64,000 bases of DNA from NCBI RefSeq assembly GCF_001612725.1, contig NZ_BDAZ01000003.1:62001-126000 (forward strand), in the 5' to 3' direction. The position numbers and the translations under genes were made by a program. Below are positions 18,901 to 26,329 of this stretch, in pieces. Numbering within the stretch: position 1 is the first letter of the stretch; each line of letters opens with the position of its first letter. The notes below the pieces were generated by a model that searched no databases, had not been told where the DNA came from, and was given only the letters and a program-made list of their open reading frames with translations. Origin of the DNA: Nocardia anaemiae NBRC 100462 (GTDB taxonomy: Bacteria > Actinomycetota > Actinomycetes > Mycobacteriales > Mycobacteriaceae).

Positions 18901-20175
18901 TCACGATGGTCCCGGTTCGACCGACCGCGCCGGGCGCACCCTGCGCACTGTATTACTGGTGATGGCGGCCAAGCGGGCGAGCCGGGCGTCCCCGAGCGCG
19001 GTCACCGCATTGCCGAGTCGGTTGGTGACGAAGGCGATCGACATGCCCAGTTCGGGATCGGCGTAGGCGCCCGAGCCACCGAGTCCATAGTGGCCGAAGG
19101 CATTTCGCGGCTGCTGCTTGGACATCACCACCGGTCGGTGATAGCCGAGGGTGAATTTCAGTGGCACCCCGAGCACATAGTCGCGGCTGTCGGCCCGCTG
19201 CGTCTCGTTGATGATCGCGATCGTCTCCGGTCGCAGGAACTGCACCGCCTCGATGCGGTGACCACCGCGTTCGGCATCCAGTGCCTCGACCCGACCGGCA
19301 TTCGCAAGGGCCCCATACATTCTGGCGAGTGCACGCGCGGAGAAGACACCGTTCCAGCCCGGCATCACCGCATCGTGCACGCGCGGATCGCGGACCAGTT
19401 CGTCGAAACTCTCCGGCATACCCGCCTCGGCGAGTCCGCGGATCGGGCGCACCCAAGACAGCACCGATGACGCGGTATTCCACCGGATTCCGGGCGGATT
19501 CAGATGCGGAAAGATCTTGGCGATCCGGTAGCGCTCGGATTCCGGTACCCGGAACCAGAATTCGTCATAGCCGAGTGGTTCGGCGATCTCGCGCCGCACC
19601 ACATCGGTGAACGGATCACCAGTGGCGCGCTGCACGATCTCGGCCACCAGCCAGCCGAAGGTGATCGCGTGATAGCCCGAGGTGCGGATGCGCCGCGGGT
19701 CGGCCGGACTCTCGGCCAGCGCCGCGACCACCGCGTCATAGTCGAGGATGCCCTCTCGGCCGGGCACCAGACCGCGCACCCGATGCAGTCCGGCGCGGTG
19801 CGAGAGCACATCGCGCACCGTTATGTCGTCCTTGCCGTGTGCGCCGAATTCCGGCCAGTAGGTCGCGACCGGGGCCTCGTATTCGATCAGCCCACGCTCG
19901 GCCAGCCGGTGCACAACGGTCGCCGCGACGCCCTTGCCGGTGGAGAAGGTGAGCGCCACATTGTCGCCGTTCCAGCGTCGATCCTTGGCCGCCCAGCCCG
20001 CCCAGATATCGACGACGGGTCGCCCGTCGAGATAGATCGCGAGCGCGCCGCCGCCGCGCGTCGGCTGGGCGAACATACCGAAGAAATGATCGGCCAGCCG
20101 GACGAATCTCGGATCGACGAGCATCTCCCGTGGCGCCGTTGGCCACCGGTCGGGTGCGGGGACGGCTGAAACCAC
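18901..20175 (-). CDS. Class C beta-lactamase-like serine hydrolase (EstB type)
   Basis: A 424-aa protein. The start is the second of two nearby GTG codons (V-V-S-A-V-P), placed seven bases after an AGGAGG. The nucleophile motif S-T-G-K is at residues 78-81 (TFSTGKGVAATVVHRLAERGL), the Tyr base is probably Y168 (SGYHAITFGW), and a third-box equivalent is FGHYGLGGSG. There is no signal peptide, so it is likely a cytosolic carboxylesterase similar to the mycobacterial Lip proteins of this fold rather than an antibiotic-degrading enzyme. The reading frame continues about 600 bases upstream but that part is not protein-like. Confidence 0.9.
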   Translation of the reverse strand: MVSAVPAPDRWPTAPREMLVDPRFVRLADHFFGMFAQPTRGGGALAIYLDGRPVVDIWAGWAAKDRRWNGDNVALTFSTGKGVAATVVHRLAERGLIEYEAPVATYWPEFGAHGKDDITVRDVLSHRAGLHRVRGLVPGREGILDYDAVVAALAESPADPRRIRTSGYHAITFGWLVAEIVQRATGDPFTDVVRREIAEPLGYDEFWFRVPESERYRIAKIFPHLNPPGIRWNTASSVLSWVRPIRGLAEAGMPESFDELVRDPRVHDAVMPGWNGVFSARALARMYGALANAGRVEALDAERGGHRIEAVQFLRPETIAIINETQRADSRDYVLGVPLKFTLGYHRPVVMSKQQPRNAFGHYGLGGSGAYADPELGMSIAFVTNRLGNAVTALGDARLARLAAITSNTVRRVRPARSVEPGPS

Positions 20176-20233
20176 GGGCACACCTCCTGCTGGCTGGCTG
20201 GGGCCGAATTCCCAGCCTAACTCGGATCGCGAG

Positions 20234-20371
20234 GTTTGCCAGCGACCGTAAGGCCTGGTCGGACGTCCACCGAGATATTCGAACGGGCACCGATCGACGG
20301 TCGAGCGCCGCGCATCATTCAGACCAGATCGGCTCGTTGCGTTTGCCAGCGACCGAAAGGCGTGGTCAGAC
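20234..20371. repeat. Imperfect direct repeat flanking the end of the small secreted-protein gene
   Basis: Bases 20234-20264 and 20341-20371 match at 28 of 31 positions. The right copy encodes the C-terminus P-F-G-R-W-Q-T of the 184-aa secreted protein; the left copy, beyond its stop, would encode P-Y-G-R-W-Q-T. This looks like the remnant of a duplicated gene end. Confidence 0.65.
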
Positions 20372-20873
20372 AGGCTGCCCCGGTCGCCGAATTCCACGCG
20401 AAGGCCGCGGTGCCGAGGCACACCACCGCGCTGTCGGCGGTCGCGACCTGTGCGCGTGAGCCGTCCAAGGCGATCGATACCGCGAACAGCGGGGTGGGCG
20501 GGCTCGGTTCGTCGGTCTCGGAATCCGTTGTCGGAGCGGCGATCGAGGTCAGCGCGATGGCATCGGCGCCGTAGCCGAGCGCGATCGGAATTCCGCCGAC
20601 CCCGTCGCTGGCGCCGACACCGCCCGCCGCGCCGATGCCGAGTGCGGCGGCGCCGACGCTCGCATGGGCATAGCCGACGCCGTCGTATCCGGCCGCCCGC
20701 GCCCGGCCGTGCGATTCGGCCGCGGCCCGGCATGCGGTGCCTCCTTCGATTACGGTGACATCCGTCCCGCCGTCTGCGGCGCAATGCACATCGGTTGCCG
20801 AGGCCGCCGCGGGCAGGATCAGCACGGCGCCGAACGCGACGGTGGTGCAGGCGATTGCGCTGATCAGCTTCAC
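20319..20873 (-). CDS. Small exported Ala/Gly-rich protein (DUF6764-like)
   Basis: A 184-aa protein starting at a GTG (V-K-L-I-S-A-I-A-C) preceded by AAAGGAGCTCG. Residues 1-27 form a signal peptide ending near A-A-S-A-T. The mature protein contains paired cysteines (DVHCAADGG and GGTACRAAA), an Ala/Gly-rich central stretch and a C-terminal AVVCLGTAAFAWNSATGAACL segment. I recall similar actinobacterial proteins under the name DUF6764, without known function. Its C-terminus is echoed by a repeat 100 bp downstream. Confidence 0.75.
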   Translation of the reverse strand: MKLISAIACTTVAFGAVLILPAAASATDVHCAADGGTDVTVIEGGTACRAAAESHGRARAAGYDGVGYAHASVGAAALGIGAAGGVGASDGVGGIPIALGYGADAIALTSIAAPTTDSETDEPSPPTPLFAVSIALDGSRAQVATADSAVVCLGTAAFAWNSATGAACLTTPFGRWQTQRADLV

Positions 20874-21132
20874 GGACGAGCTCCTTTCACACCGGAATCC
20901 CCACCATACCCAGATCGGTTGCTGGAAAGCTGATTCCGCTGGCGGGCCGCGGGGCGGCAGTGATCGAACCAACACTTCGGCCGGTGCTGTGCCGTCGCGA
21001 TGCGGGCGCTGTCGACTCGACGCACCCGCGCCCGGTGGTGTATGCATGGCGTGGTATTTCACGCATTGCTAGATCACTTCGGATTCCGACCGGGGGTATG
21101 AGTTCGGAGCGTTACAGCCGGGAGGACTGTAA

Positions 21133-21801
21133 GTGTCTCGTCAACTGATCTCGGGTCGTCTCGCGACGGCGGCCGTCGCCGCGGTCGCGGTGGTGGCTGC
21201 GCTCTCGCTAGCGGGCTGCGGCAATAAAATCAGCGGCAACGCCCAACCCGCTATCGGTAACGGGACCATCGATGCGGTCTCGTCCACCAACACACCGAAA
21301 ACCTCGGGGGCCAGACCGACTTCGGGACGACCCACGACCAGCGCGCGCCCGACCTCGGGTAAGCCGACGGCGACCACCTCGGCGACCAAGGGCGGCAGCA
21401 CCGACTTCCAGGCCAATGTCGGCGACTGCGTGACGCTCGGCGGTACCACCGATAACGCCACCATCGCCAAGGCCTCCTGTGGCAGCCGAGCTTCCAACTA
21501 CAAGGTCATCGGCAAGGCCGCGACCAGTGCGCAGTGCGTCGCCGACCGTGACTCCGCCTACTTCGAAACCCTCAACGGCGCACAGCAGGGTGCGATCTGC
21601 CTGGATATCGACTGGGTCGTCGGTGGCTGCATGGATATCGGCGGCGAGGATCCCAAGCGCATCGATTGCACCGAACGCGTCAGCCAGGGCGTGAAGGTCA
21701 CCAATATCCAGCAGGGCGCCGACGATGCGAGCGTCTGCGGCAGCAGCAGCGGGTTCGAGTACCCGACTCGGCACTTCGTGGTCTGCGTCCAGAATCTCTG
21801 A
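21133..21801 (+). CDS. Putative lipoprotein, LppU-like
   Basis: A 222-aa protein starting at a GTG (V-S-R-Q-L-I-S) with GGGAGGA upstream. The signal peptide ends in the lipobox L-A-G-C at residues 26-29. Residues about 50-90 are a Thr/Ser/Pro/Lys-rich linker. The C-terminal domain, from about residue 93 (VGDCVTLGGTTDNATIAKASC), has six or more cysteines, including CLDIDWVVGGCMDIGG, matching my memory of the LppU/SCO3897 family. It is anchored to the outer face of the membrane; function is unknown. It precedes the DHA2 exporter by 39 bp on the same strand, so the two may be co-transcribed. Confidence 0.85.
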   Translation: MSRQLISGRLATAAVAAVAVVAALSLAGCGNKISGNAQPAIGNGTIDAVSSTNTPKTSGARPTSGRPTTSARPTSGKPTATTSATKGGSTDFQANVGDCVTLGGTTDNATIAKASCGSRASNYKVIGKAATSAQCVADRDSAYFETLNGAQQGAICLDIDWVVGGCMDIGGEDPKRIDCTERVSQGVKVTNIQQGADDASVCGSSSGFEYPTRHFVVCVQNL

Positions 21802-21840
21802 CCGCCACGAAAAACCCGCACTGGCGGTTACGTTGGGTCG

Positions 21841-23361
21841 GTGAGTTCTGAGTTACCCCGGCTGAGTTCGGCCACCGGCCGCTGGATCCTGCTAGCCACC
21901 ATCCTCGGTTCGTCGGTGGCCTCGCTCGATGCCACCGTCGTCAATATCGCGCTGCCGCGCATCGGCGAATCCCTCGACACCGATGTCGCGGGCCTGCAGT
22001 GGACGCTCAACGGCTACACGCTGACGCTGGCCTCGTTCATCCTGCTCGGCGGCTCGCTCGGTGATCATCTCGGCCGCCGCAAGGTGTTCGTCTGGGGCGT
22101 CATCGGTTTCGCGCTGGCCTCGGTGCTCTGCGGCGCCGCGGTGAATATCGAGATGCTCGTCGTCGCCCGGATCCTGCAGGGTGTGGCGGGCGCGATGCTC
22201 ACTCCGGGCAGCCTGGCCCTGATCTCCTCATCCATCGATCAACGCGATCAGGGTGCGGCGATCGGTTTGTGGTCCGGCTTCGGTGGGGTCGCGGGCGCAC
22301 TCGGTCCGTTCCTCGGCGGCTGGCTCATCGAGTTGGCCGGGTGGCAGTCCATCTTCTTCATCAATGTGCCGCTCGCGGTTGTCGTCGTGCTCGTCACGCT
22401 GCGACATGTGCCGGAGAGCCACGACCCGAATGCCTCGGCGCGACTGGATGTTCCGGGTGCGATTGTGGTCGCGCTGGCCCTCGGCGCGCTGACCTTCGGT
22501 CTGATCGACGCGATGCCGCTGCTGGTGGTCGTCGGTCTGCTGCTGCTCACGGTCTTCGTGGTAATCGAAATGCGCAGCGATCACCCTCTGGTGCCGCCGT
22601 CGCTGTTCGCCGGGACATTTTCGCCGGGCGCGGGGCCCTCCGCGGCTACGCGGGCTGCCTCCGCCGGGCCCGTCGCTTCCGGCGGCCGGGTCTTCACCGC
22701 GGCGAACCTGGTCACCCTCGCGGTCTACGCCGCGCTCGGCGGTGTCTTCTTCCTTCTGGTGATGCAGTTGCAACTGGTGGCGAAGTACACCCCGCTGATG
22801 TCCGGGGTGGCCACCGTGCCGGTCACATTGATCATGCTGGTGCTTTCCGCGCCCGCGGGCCGTTGGGCGCAGGCGCACGGTGCCCGCATTCCGATGACGC
22901 TCGGTCCGCTGCTCGCCGCGCTCGGCCTGGTGTTGCTGCTGCGCGTCGGACCCGACACCAGCTATCTGACCGATGTACTGCCTGGCGTGCTGGTCTTCGG
23001 TCTCGGTCTTTCGGTGCTGGTCGCCCCGCTCACCGGTGCGGTACTCGGCGCGGTGCCCGCCAGTGAGGCCGGTATCGCCTCCGGAGTGAACAATGCCGTC
23101 GCCCGTACCGCCCAGCTGCTGGCCGTGGCCGCGCTCCCTGGCCTGGCCGGAATCTCCGGATCGCTCAGCGACCCAATGGAATTCGACCGCGGCTTCGGTG
23201 TCGCGATGTGGATCTGCGTCGGGCTGCTGGTGGCCGGTGCACTGATCGCCGCGGTCCTACTGCGCGCACCGCGACGCGCGGCGACGCTGGACAATGTCGA
23301 CTGCATGCCGCAGTGCGGGGTGGCGGGTCCGGCACTGGCCCCGCTCCATAAAACAGAATGA
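21841..23361 (+). CDS. DHA2 family MFS exporter (14 TM)
   Basis: A 506-aa membrane protein from a GTG start (V-S-S-E-L-P). It carries the DHA2 signature LDATVVNIALPRI (residues 29-41) in the first membrane segment and the motif-A loop G-G-S-L-G-D-H-L-G-R-R (70-80). Length and hydropathy fit 14 membrane segments, as in EmrB/QacA-type proton-driven drug exporters. A Gly/Ala-rich cytosolic loop is seen near residues 260-275. The last 30 residues include a Cys-containing tail. A strong hairpin overlaps its stop codon. Substrate unknown. Confidence 0.92.
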   Translation: MSSELPRLSSATGRWILLATILGSSVASLDATVVNIALPRIGESLDTDVAGLQWTLNGYTLTLASFILLGGSLGDHLGRRKVFVWGVIGFALASVLCGAAVNIEMLVVARILQGVAGAMLTPGSLALISSSIDQRDQGAAIGLWSGFGGVAGALGPFLGGWLIELAGWQSIFFINVPLAVVVVLVTLRHVPESHDPNASARLDVPGAIVVALALGALTFGLIDAMPLLVVVGLLLLTVFVVIEMRSDHPLVPPSLFAGTFSPGAGPSAATRAASAGPVASGGRVFTAANLVTLAVYAALGGVFFLLVMQLQLVAKYTPLMSGVATVPVTLIMLVLSAPAGRWAQAHGARIPMTLGPLLAALGLVLLLRVGPDTSYLTDVLPGVLVFGLGLSVLVAPLTGAVLGAVPASEAGIASGVNNAVARTAQLLAVAALPGLAGISGSLSDPMEFDRGFGVAMWICVGLLVAGALIAAVLLRAPRRAATLDNVDCMPQCGVAGPALAPLHKTE

Positions 23362-23385
23362 GCGGGTCGTTCGACCCGCTCATTC
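23356..23385. terminator. Bidirectional hairpin between exporter and secreted protease
   Basis: A 14-bp perfect inverted repeat (23356-23369 / 23372-23385) that overlaps the exporter stop codon. The convergent protease gene ends at 23404. One stem can serve both transcripts. Confidence 0.8.
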
Positions 23386-23403
23386 GGTATTCGACTCGTT
23401 CGG

Positions 23404-24078
23404 CTAGATCGGGTGGAAGCCCGCGCCGACGCCGCCACGGGCATTGATATCGCCCATGATCGCGCTCATATTGGTGCCGACCTCGGGTCCGAAGCAGGCG
23501 ATGGCGAGATAGGCGTTCACCATCCCGACCAGCGTGGTGCCGACCACGACCGGTGCCCCGGAATCGCCCTCGACCACACACATCTGCGACCAGGTCTCCA
23601 TATTGGTGCCGAAGATATCGCCGTAGGCGAGGCCGCAGGTGTTGCCGGTGGTACGGCCTTCCTTGCAAACGATCATCGGGAACTGGGCCGGGCCACCGAG
23701 CCCGGTGATGGTCACATTGCCGATCCGGTTCACCGGGATGACCTTGGCCGGATCGAACTGGATGATGGCGTAGTCCAGATCATGGTTGGAGTAGACGAAC
23801 CGGCCGACCACGCCCGCGCCGCGATCGATTTCGGCGTACACCTGAGCGCCCGGGTCGCCGCAGTGTCCCGCGGTCAGGCCGACCAACCGGCCTTCGCCGT
23901 CGTAACCGACCGTGGTGACAGTGCATTCGAACTGATTATCGATAATGATTCCCGACCCACCGCCGATGACGGGTGGCCCCGGCGCGGCGTCCGCGGTCCC
24001 GGCCCCCGTTGCGACCAGTGCCGCGCCAAGAGCTACGGCGAAGGCAGCGTTGGCCACCTTGGCGAGTTTGCTGAACAT
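23404..24078 (-). CDS. Secreted chymotrypsin-like serine protease (S1 family)
   Basis: A 224-aa protein starting at MFSKLAKVAN, with GGAGG just before it. Residues 1-31 form a signal peptide (cut after A-D-A). The catalytic triad is visible: H72 in LTAGHCG, D102 in HDLDYAIIQF and S173 in GDSGAPVV. Cysteines C51/C73 and C138/C149 can form the disulfides seen in small actinobacterial S1 proteases. The propeptide is very short or absent, unlike the long pro-regions of Streptomyces griseus proteases. It is transcribed divergently from the mce operon across a 522-bp gap. Confidence 0.92.
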   Translation of the reverse strand: MFSKLAKVANAAFAVALGAALVATGAGTADAAPGPPVIGGGSGIIIDNQFECTVTTVGYDGEGRLVGLTAGHCGDPGAQVYAEIDRGAGVVGRFVYSNHDLDYAIIQFDPAKVIPVNRIGNVTITGLGGPAQFPMIVCKEGRTTGNTCGLAYGDIFGTNMETWSQMCVVEGDSGAPVVVGTTLVGMVNAYLAIACFGPEVGTNMSAIMGDINARGGVGAGFHPI

Positions 24079-24600
24079 GTCCCTCCAGACGTCGGAAGTC
24101 CGCACGATATCAATCTGTCGCACCCATGGTGTCAGTAATCGGCTCCGGGCGCGTCCTCAACTGGCCTTCCGTGTCGAACGTGCGGCCCGCACTTTTCGAC
24201 ATTTCAGGGGCAGCGTCTCATTTTCTCGCGATAGCGAAGGTCTATTACTGTAATCGTCGCAATGCGATCGATTGCGTTTCAGTTGTTATGTTGAACGTGT
24301 CGCGGAAGCTATTCGAATCGCGCGCCGATTTTGCATGAATATTATCCGCGCAAATATTCGAACAGGTCATATGCGTGGCTGATGGGGCCGGTATAACTGT
24401 AACTTGTTCTAGAAGTATCACCGTTAACTTTGGGACCGATCCCAAGCGTCGGGCCACTGCTCATAGCGTTTTCCCTACAGTGACTCCAATCTATGACTGC
24501 AATCACACGGTGATGGTGTGTTCTGCACTACTCCGTAGTAAGGTGCCTCAAGCAAACAAGTCGTCGGGGTTTGGTTACCGGCGTCGAGAGGGGTTAGCCA
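24079..24600. other. AT-richer regulatory region between protease and mce operon
   Basis: This 522-bp divergent region is visibly richer in A+T than the surrounding DNA, especially 24240-24500. It contains a GAATATT-N9-AATATTC inverted repeat (24337-24359) and a KstR-type palindrome (24398-24411). Short frames across it have no coding character. It should hold the promoters of the secreted protease (leftward) and of the mce operon (rightward). Confidence 0.65.
24398..24411. promoter_or_regulatory. KstR-type operator upstream of the mce operon
   Basis: TGTAACTTGTTCTA matches all eight fixed positions of the KstR consensus TnnAACnnGTTnnA. KstR is the TetR-family repressor of cholesterol catabolism genes in mycobacteria and rhodococci, including the mce4 transporter. 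The site lies 190 bp before the yrbEA start, and two more bases (GA after the core) fit the extended GTTCTAGA half-site. Binding is inferred. Confidence 0.65.
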
Positions 24601-25455
24601 GTGCAGTCGACCAAGAGTCCACCAGCGCAGTCACGGATGAGTGACGCGGTCGATTGGACGAAGGCCTACTGGGAAGACCATCCGAAGCGCTCGTTGGAGA
24701 CCTTCGGTAGGCAGATCACGATGGGGTTCGCGGCGGTCGCGGAGTTGTTCATCGCGATATTCCGACGCCGCTTTCCCTATCGTGAGTTCATCCGCCAGTG
24801 CGCGTTCATGTCCAGTGTCGCCGCGGCACCGACGCTGCTGGTCGCGGTCCCGATCGGCGTGATCGTTTCCATCCAGGTCGGCGCGGTCGCCACCCAGGTG
24901 GGTGCGACCTCGTTCATCGGCGCGGCGAACGGTCTCGGCATCATTCAGCAGGGTGCGCCGCTGGTCACCTCGCTGATGATCGCGGGCGCCGTCGGTTCGG
25001 CGATTACCGCCGATCTCGGTTCGCGCACCATCCGCGAAGAGATCGATGCGATGCGGGTGATGGGTGTGGATCCGCTGCGTCGTCTGGTGGCGCCTCGGCT
25101 CGGTGCGGCAATGCTGGTCAGCGTATTGCTCTGTGGCTTCGTCGTATTCGTCGGATTTTTGACTGGCTACATTTTCAATATTTTCGCGCAGAACGGCACC
25201 CCGGGCTCCTATATCGGCACCTTCTCCTCGTTCGCCGTCACCGTCGATCTGCTTGTCGCACTGGTGAAATCGTTGATCTTCGGGTTGCTCGCGGCGATCA
25301 TCGCCTGTGATACCGGGCTCAATACCCGCGGCGGTCCGGGCGGAGTCGCCAACTCGGTGAACTCCGCGGTGGTCAGTTCCGCCATCATGTTGTTCGGCGT
25401 GAACTTGATCATCACCCAGATCTACAACGTTCTCCTCCCCCCACAGGTGGTCTGA
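24601..25455 (+). CDS. yrbEA: YrbEA family permease of the mce operon
   Basis: A 284-aa integral membrane protein; GTG start supported by GAGGGG seven bases upstream. It has about five to six hydrophobic segments and the MlaE/YrbE core with SLMIAGAVGSAITADLGSRTIREEIDAM, the cytosolic loop that contacts the MceG ATPase (encoded elsewhere). Together with YrbEB it forms the membrane channel of an Mce lipid importer. The N-terminal 35 residues are soluble (DWTKAYWEDHPKRSLETFGRQ). It is first in an eight-gene transport operon; the next gene starts 4 bp after its stop. Confidence 0.95.
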   Translation: MQSTKSPPAQSRMSDAVDWTKAYWEDHPKRSLETFGRQITMGFAAVAELFIAIFRRRFPYREFIRQCAFMSSVAAAPTLLVAVPIGVIVSIQVGAVATQVGATSFIGAANGLGIIQQGAPLVTSLMIAGAVGSAITADLGSRTIREEIDAMRVMGVDPLRRLVAPRLGAAMLVSVLLCGFVVFVGFLTGYIFNIFAQNGTPGSYIGTFSSFAVTVDLLVALVKSLIFGLLAAIIACDTGLNTRGGPGGVANSVNSAVVSSAIMLFGVNLIITQIYNVLLPPQVV

Positions 25456-25459
25456 GCCG

Positions 25460-26323
25460 GTGTCTACAACCTATGTACCGCCGCTGCTGCGGCCACTTCG
25501 GCAAATAAAGAAGTCCGCGCAGGCCCCGGTGGATATGGTGGCGCGCCTGGGCCACCAGGTGTTCTTCTTCCTGCGGTCGGTGGGCTCGATCCCGTTGGCG
25601 CTGCGGCACTATCCGAAGGAAGTCTGGCGGCTGCTTTCGGATGTCACCTGGGGCAATGGCAGCCTGGTCGTCGGTGGCGGCACCATCGGTGTCATCCTGA
25701 TCCTCAGCGCGTTCGGCGGCATGACGGTCGGCATCCAGGGCTATACCTCGCTGAATCTGCTCGGCCTGAGCCCGATCACCGGCGCGATCTCGGCGTTCGC
25801 GACCACCAGGGAGTTGGGCCCGCTGCTCGCGGCACTCGCATTCGCCGCCCAGGCAGGCTGCCGATTCACCGCGCAACTCGGCGCGATGCGGATCTCCGAG
25901 GAGATCGACGCACTCGAGTCGATCGCGATCCGGCCGCTGCCGTATCTGGTCAGCACCAGGATGTTCGCGGCGATGATCGCCATCGTTCCGCTCTACTGCC
26001 TCGGCCTGGCCATGGCCTACATTTCCTGCTCGCTGACCGTGCAGCTGATCGGCAATACCGCCAGCGGTACCTACGCGCACTACTTCTATCAGTTCCTGAT
26101 ACCGACAGACGTGCTCTACTCGCTGGCCAAGGCGATGGTGTTCGTCGCGATCACCACGTTCATCCAGTGCTACTACGGCTTTTTCGCCTCGGGTGGTCCG
26201 GAGGGCGTGGGTGTCGCGGCCGGTCGGGCCATCAAGATGTGCATCATCATCGTGGTATTCGCGGACCTGTTCATGACATTGGCGATCTGGGGCGTCAATC
26301 CCGGCATCCGGATCTCGGGGTAG
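25460..26323 (+). CDS. yrbEB: YrbEB family permease of the mce operon
   Basis: A 287-aa partner permease starting at a GTG (V-S-T-T-Y-V). The MlaE-family loop reads ATTRELGPLLAALAFAAQAGCRFTAQLGAMRISEEIDALESIAI, where the E-E-I-D-A-L stretch is the ATPase contact. About six membrane segments are seen. It is separated by 4 bp from yrbEA and 6 bp from mceA, consistent with tight translational linkage. It forms a heterodimer with YrbEA in the inner membrane. Confidence 0.95.
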   Translation: MSTTYVPPLLRPLRQIKKSAQAPVDMVARLGHQVFFFLRSVGSIPLALRHYPKEVWRLLSDVTWGNGSLVVGGGTIGVILILSAFGGMTVGIQGYTSLNLLGLSPITGAISAFATTRELGPLLAALAFAAQAGCRFTAQLGAMRISEEIDALESIAIRPLPYLVSTRMFAAMIAIVPLYCLGLAMAYISCSLTVQLIGNTASGTYAHYFYQFLIPTDVLYSLAKAMVFVAITTFIQCYYGFFASGGPEGVGVAAGRAIKMCIIIVVFADLFMTLAIWGVNPGIRISG

Positions 26324-26329
26324 GACGAG

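Noticed and set aside
18901..20784. A 627-residue extension of the serine hydrolase to include the region above 20175
   Set aside because: The extra part is antisense-like and overlaps the exported-protein gene, and a strong AGGAGG sits just before the GTG at 20175.
24375..24644. A possible small gene inside the mce upstream region
   Set aside because: It overlaps the yrbEA start out of frame, has no ribosome site and covers the KstR-type site.
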